Shown piece after piece: positions 14,330 through 16,785 of a stretch of DNA of 16,785 bases. The stretch's first letter is position 1. The number at the start of each line of letters is the position of its first letter. The translations under genes were made by a program, and so were the position numbers. Source of the stretch: Thermoleophilia bacterium (lineage in GTDB: Bacteria; Actinomycetota; Thermoleophilia; Miltoncostaeales; Miltoncostaeaceae); NCBI GenBank assembly GCA_017882555.1, contig JADGPH010000017.1, positions 1 through 16,785 on the forward strand, given 5' to 3'. A model generated the notes under the pieces. It was not told where the DNA came from and did no database searches. It worked only from the letters and a program-made list of their open reading frames with translations.

Positions 14330-15196
14330 TCAGGTCCTGACCATGAGTCGGGCCGCGTACAGGGCCGTGCGGGCCTTTCCCGGACCAATGTGCCGTTCGA
14401 GCACCCGGTAGTCGGCGGACCGCAGCGCGCCCGCCGTCGCCAGTCCCCCCGCCACGTATCCGGACACCGCGAATCGGGCCCATCCCGACAGGCGCCCGAC
14501 CAGTCCCCGACCCGCGCCGAGGAGTTCGTACGAGCGGGCGACCTGCACCGAGATGACGCGTCGGAGTCGGGGAGAGGTGGCGGCGGCAAACAGGTCGTCC
14601 TCCGGAACGCCGGCCATCCGAAGCTCCACGGCGGGCAAGTAGACGCGCCCGAGGCGGGCATCCTCACCGACGTCCTGGCAATGCTCCAGAACCTGAAGCG
14701 CCGCACACACCGCATCTGAGTCGGCGATGTTTGCCGTGGACGCGGCGCCCGCGATGTAAAGGACGATTCGCCCAACGGGCGCAGCAGACAGCCGGCAGTA
14801 GCCCAGCAGCTCGTCAAAAGAGTCGTAGCGCGTCGAGACCTGATCCATGCGGTTGGCCTGGATCAGGTCCAGGAACGGATCAACGGGTACCGCGCACGCG
14901 TCGAGGACCGGGCGGAGCCCCACGACCGGCGGGAGCGTGGCACCGCCCCGCGACAGCGCCCGCACATCCGCATCGATCATGTCCAGCAGGGCGAGACGAT
15001 CCCCCGGCGCCGAGTCGCCGACGTCGTCGACGAAGCGAGCGAATTCGTACACCCGGGCCAACTGCGCGCGCGGTCCGCGCGGCAGCGCGCGCAACGCGAC
15101 CGGGAAGTTCTCTGCCCGCATCTGTCGCGCCGAGCGGGACGCGATGTCGTCGAGCGTCACCCATGGATCCTGAGCGGCTGGCTCAGTCGAGCTCAC
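14330..15196 (-). CDS. hpnC: Hydroxysqualene synthase HpnC
   Basis: HpnC converts presqualene diphosphate to hydroxysqualene. It is a squalene/phytoene synthase paralogue of 288 residues from GTG 15196. The early ENFPVA segment (29-34) marks HpnC proteins. Metal motifs are D57-D-V-G-D61 in RFVDDVGD and D175 to D179 in HCQDVGEDARLGR, followed by VYLP. The open frame extends to a TTG at 15253, but that codon lies inside the best -10-like AT-rich patch and the added residues are unlike the family, so GTG 15196 is preferred; no strong ribosome binding site supports either start. It is the first gene of the hopanoid operon and is divergent from hpnO. Confidence 0.92.
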   Translation of the reverse strand: MSSTEPAAQDPWVTLDDIASRSARQMRAENFPVALRALPRGPRAQLARVYEFARFVDDVGDSAPGDRLALLDMIDADVRALSRGGATLPPVVGLRPVLDACAVPVDPFLDLIQANRMDQVSTRYDSFDELLGYCRLSAAPVGRIVLYIAGAASTANIADSDAVCAALQVLEHCQDVGEDARLGRVYLPAVELRMAGVPEDDLFAAATSPRLRRVISVQVARSYELLGAGRGLVGRLSGWARFAVSGYVAGGLATAGALRSADYRVLERHIGPGKARTALYAARLMVRT

Positions 15197-15251
15197 GCGA
15201 TGCTCGCGGGCCGCTCGCCAGTGACTCTGATCTTGACCTGAAGGCAAGGGC

Positions 15252-15257
15252 AAAATA
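15252..15257 (-). promoter_or_regulatory. -10-like box for the hopanoid operon
   Basis: TATTTT on the minus strand lies in the only AT-rich patch of the hpnC-hpnO gap (15251-15260). Transcription from it would give a leader of roughly 50 bases before GTG 15196. No convincing -35 box is seen at the usual spacing. Confidence 0.35.
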
Positions 15258-15329
15258 ATTGACCGGTGTCGAGGGCAGCCGTGTGCGAATTCCGGGTAAT
15301 CTCACGCTTCCCGTATCCGTCAGCGCGCA

Positions 15330-15335
15330 GAACAT
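15330..15335 (+). promoter_or_regulatory. -10-like box for hpnO
   Basis: GAACAT keeps A2 and T6 of a -10 box and ends 6 bases before ATG 15342. No Shine-Dalgarno sequence intervenes, so a leaderless transcript is possible. It forms a divergent pair with the hpnC-side box about 75 bases away, which would allow joint control. Confidence 0.25.
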
Positions 15336-15341
15336 ACAAGA

Positions 15342-16775
15342 ATGCCCGACCAGCCTGCCCCAGGATCAGACACAAAGGTGCCGTCTCCGGTGAACATCCG
15401 CGAGCCTTTCGATCTGCCAAGCCTACTCGCGCGACGAGGGGGCGAACGCTATGCGCTCCAGCGCGAGTTCTTGAACCCACAGCTGACTCGGATGCTGCAT
15501 ACGATCGGGTTCGACAAGGTCTACACGCGCGGCGAGGGCGCCTACTTCTACGACACCGAGGGCGATCGCTATCTGGACATGCTGGCCGGGTTCGGCGTGT
15601 TCGCGGTCGGACGTCACCATCCGACGGTGCGCAAGGCCCTTCATGATGTTCTCGATCTGGGGCTCGCCGACCTCACCCAGTTCGACGCGCCTCCGCTCGC
15701 GGGACTGCTTGGTGAGGCGCTGCTCTCGCGCGTGCCACATCTGGACCGCGTCTACTTCAGCAATAGTGGGACCGAATCGGTCGAAGCGGCGCTGAAGTTC
15801 GCGCGCTACGCGACGGGGCGTCCCCGCATCATCTACTGCGAGCACGCGTTTCACGGCTTGACCGTCGGGTCACTGTCGGTCAACGGTGCGGCGGAGTTCC
15901 GATCGGGGTTCGATCCACTACTGCCCGACACGCGGATCCCGTTCGGCAACCTGGACGCACTCGAGTACGAACTCCGGCGCGGTGATGTTGCCGGCTTCGT
16001 CATTGAGCCGATACAAGGCAAGCGGGTCGCGGTCTCGCCGCCCGGATTCCTGCCGGCAGCGCATGCCTTGTTGCAGCGGCACGGTGCACTGTTGATCGTC
16101 GACGAGGTACAAAGCGGCGTTGGACGTACGGGCGACTTCTTCGCCTACGAGCACGACGGTGTCGAACCCGACATCGTCGCGACCGCAAAAGCGCTGTCAG
16201 GTGGCTACATCCCCATCGGGGCGACCCTCGCGCGCGACTGGATCTTCCAGAAGGTGTATTCGTCCATGGACCGGGTCCTCGTGCATGACTCGACATTCGG
16301 TTCCAACGCCCAAGCCATGGCCGCGGGGCTCGCGACGCTGCACGTCATCGATCAGGAAGACCTCATACACAACGCTCGCGTGACGGGCGACCTGCTGCGC
16401 TCGCGCCTGGCGGACCTGGTTGACCGCTTCGAGATGATCGACGACGTGCGCGGACGCGGGCTCATGATCGGCATCGAATTCGGGCGCCCCTCGTCGTGGA
16501 AGTTGCGCGGCTCGTGGGCCGCGCTGCAGGCCGCACGCAAAGGACTGTTCGCGCAAACCGTTGTGCATGCGCTGTTTCACCGCCACCGCATCCTCACGCA
16601 GGTATCCGCTGACCACCTCGAGGTGATTAAACTGATCCCGCCGCTGACCATTGGTACTGCCGATGTCGAGTACTTCGTGGATGCCTTCGTGGACGTGATG
16701 CACGACGCCCACCGCGGCTCCGGCTTGATGTGGGACTTCGGCAAGACCCTGATCAAGCAGGCGCACGCAACCTAG
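15342..16775 (+). CDS. hpnO: Class III PLP aminotransferase of hopanoid side-chain synthesis (HpnO)
   Basis: HpnO is linked to formation of the terminal amine of aminobacteriohopanetriol, presumably from a ribosylhopane-derived aldehyde. The 477-residue protein is a class III (ornithine/acetylornithine-type) aminotransferase. Visible features are SNSGTESVEAA (140-150) for phosphate binding, E222 in IEP, D254 in VDEVQSGVGRTG contacting the PLP nitrogen, and K283 in TAKALSGGYIPIG as the Schiff-base lysine. The N-terminal extension and the KVYTRGEGAYFYD segment fit the HpnO group. ATG 15342 follows a -10-like box. The assignment to HpnO rather than another class III aminotransferase rests partly on its place divergent from hpnC. 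Ten bases after the stop the window ends; a GTG at 16780-16782 may start the next gene. Confidence 0.88.
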   Translation: MPDQPAPGSDTKVPSPVNIREPFDLPSLLARRGGERYALQREFLNPQLTRMLHTIGFDKVYTRGEGAYFYDTEGDRYLDMLAGFGVFAVGRHHPTVRKALHDVLDLGLADLTQFDAPPLAGLLGEALLSRVPHLDRVYFSNSGTESVEAALKFARYATGRPRIIYCEHAFHGLTVGSLSVNGAAEFRSGFDPLLPDTRIPFGNLDALEYELRRGDVAGFVIEPIQGKRVAVSPPGFLPAAHALLQRHGALLIVDEVQSGVGRTGDFFAYEHDGVEPDIVATAKALSGGYIPIGATLARDWIFQKVYSSMDRVLVHDSTFGSNAQAMAAGLATLHVIDQEDLIHNARVTGDLLRSRLADLVDRFEMIDDVRGRGLMIGIEFGRPSSWKLRGSWAALQAARKGLFAQTVVHALFHRHRILTQVSADHLEVIKLIPPLTIGTADVEYFVDAFVDVMHDAHRGSGLMWDFGKTLIKQAHAT

Positions 16776-16785
16776 ACCGGTGACT

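Noticed and set aside
13705..14817. 370-residue minus-strand open frame across hpnC and hpnD
   Set aside because: It has skewed Ser/Arg/Pro composition and no motif, while both overlapped genes carry complete synthase motifs.
15197..15253. TTG start giving a 307-residue HpnC
   Set aside because: The TTG lies within the AT-rich -10-like patch and the extra residues do not resemble the family; not fully excluded because no strong ribosome binding site supports GTG 15196.
1..16785. CRISPR arrays, insertion sequences, tRNA or rRNA genes, phage genes
   Set aside because: No regularly spaced repeats, transposase or integrase motifs, tRNA arms or rRNA-like blocks were seen on either strand.

Overview
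The window comes from a GC-rich bacterial chromosome (about two-thirds G+C by eye) with tightly packed genes. Its centre is a near-complete hopanoid (bacterial triterpenoid) biosynthesis locus. The gene order hpnC-hpnD-hpnE-polyprenyl diphosphate synthase-shc-hpnG-hpnH resembles the hopanoid clusters known from Streptomyces. However, the coproheme decarboxylase at about 1.2-2.0 kb carries the distal-pocket glutamine of the Firmicutes-type enzymes rather than the usual actinobacterial sequence. A non-classical actinobacterium or another Gram-positive-side (Terrabacteria) lineage such as Chloroflexota or Dormibacterota is therefore plausible. The lineage is an inference and cannot be fixed from the sequence alone.

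Layout. At 3-599 (+) is the 3' end of an unrecognised gene, followed by about 295 bases without a convincing gene but with three compact inverted repeats. At 895-1146 (+) is a small unknown protein. At 1237-4533 (+) are three same-strand genes: a HemQ/ChdC coproheme decarboxylase, a zinc-dependent medium-chain dehydrogenase, and a eukaryote-type UDP-N-acetylhexosamine pyrophosphorylase-like enzyme. At 5516-4569 (-) is a stand-alone IspH, divergent from an inositol-monophosphatase-family gene at 5606-6400 (+). A 213-base convergent gap at 6401-6613 holds GC-rich hairpins.

From 15196 down to 6614 (-) run seven genes with essentially no space between them: hpnC, hpnD, hpnE, a short-chain-type polyprenyl diphosphate synthase, squalene-hopene cyclase, a fused HpnG-IspH protein, and hpnH. 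Divergent from them at 15342-16775 (+) is the aminotransferase hpnO.

The genes work as one pathway. IspH makes IPP and DMAPP, and the polyprenyl synthase condenses them, probably to farnesyl diphosphate. HpnD, HpnC and HpnE convert that to squalene by way of presqualene diphosphate and hydroxysqualene. Squalene-hopene cyclase makes hopene, HpnH adds the adenosyl side chain, and the HpnG domain removes adenine. HpnO can then form the terminal amine of aminobacteriohopanetriol. No hpnI/J/K headgroup genes, hpnN exporter or hpnP methylase lie in the window.

The most unusual point is the single 502-residue protein joining an HpnG-like nucleosidase domain to a full-length IspH domain that keeps its catalytic residues, in a genome that also has a second, separate ispH 2.1 kb away. 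Several genes start a few bases after a TAnnnT-like -10 box with no ribosome binding site, which suggests leaderless transcripts.
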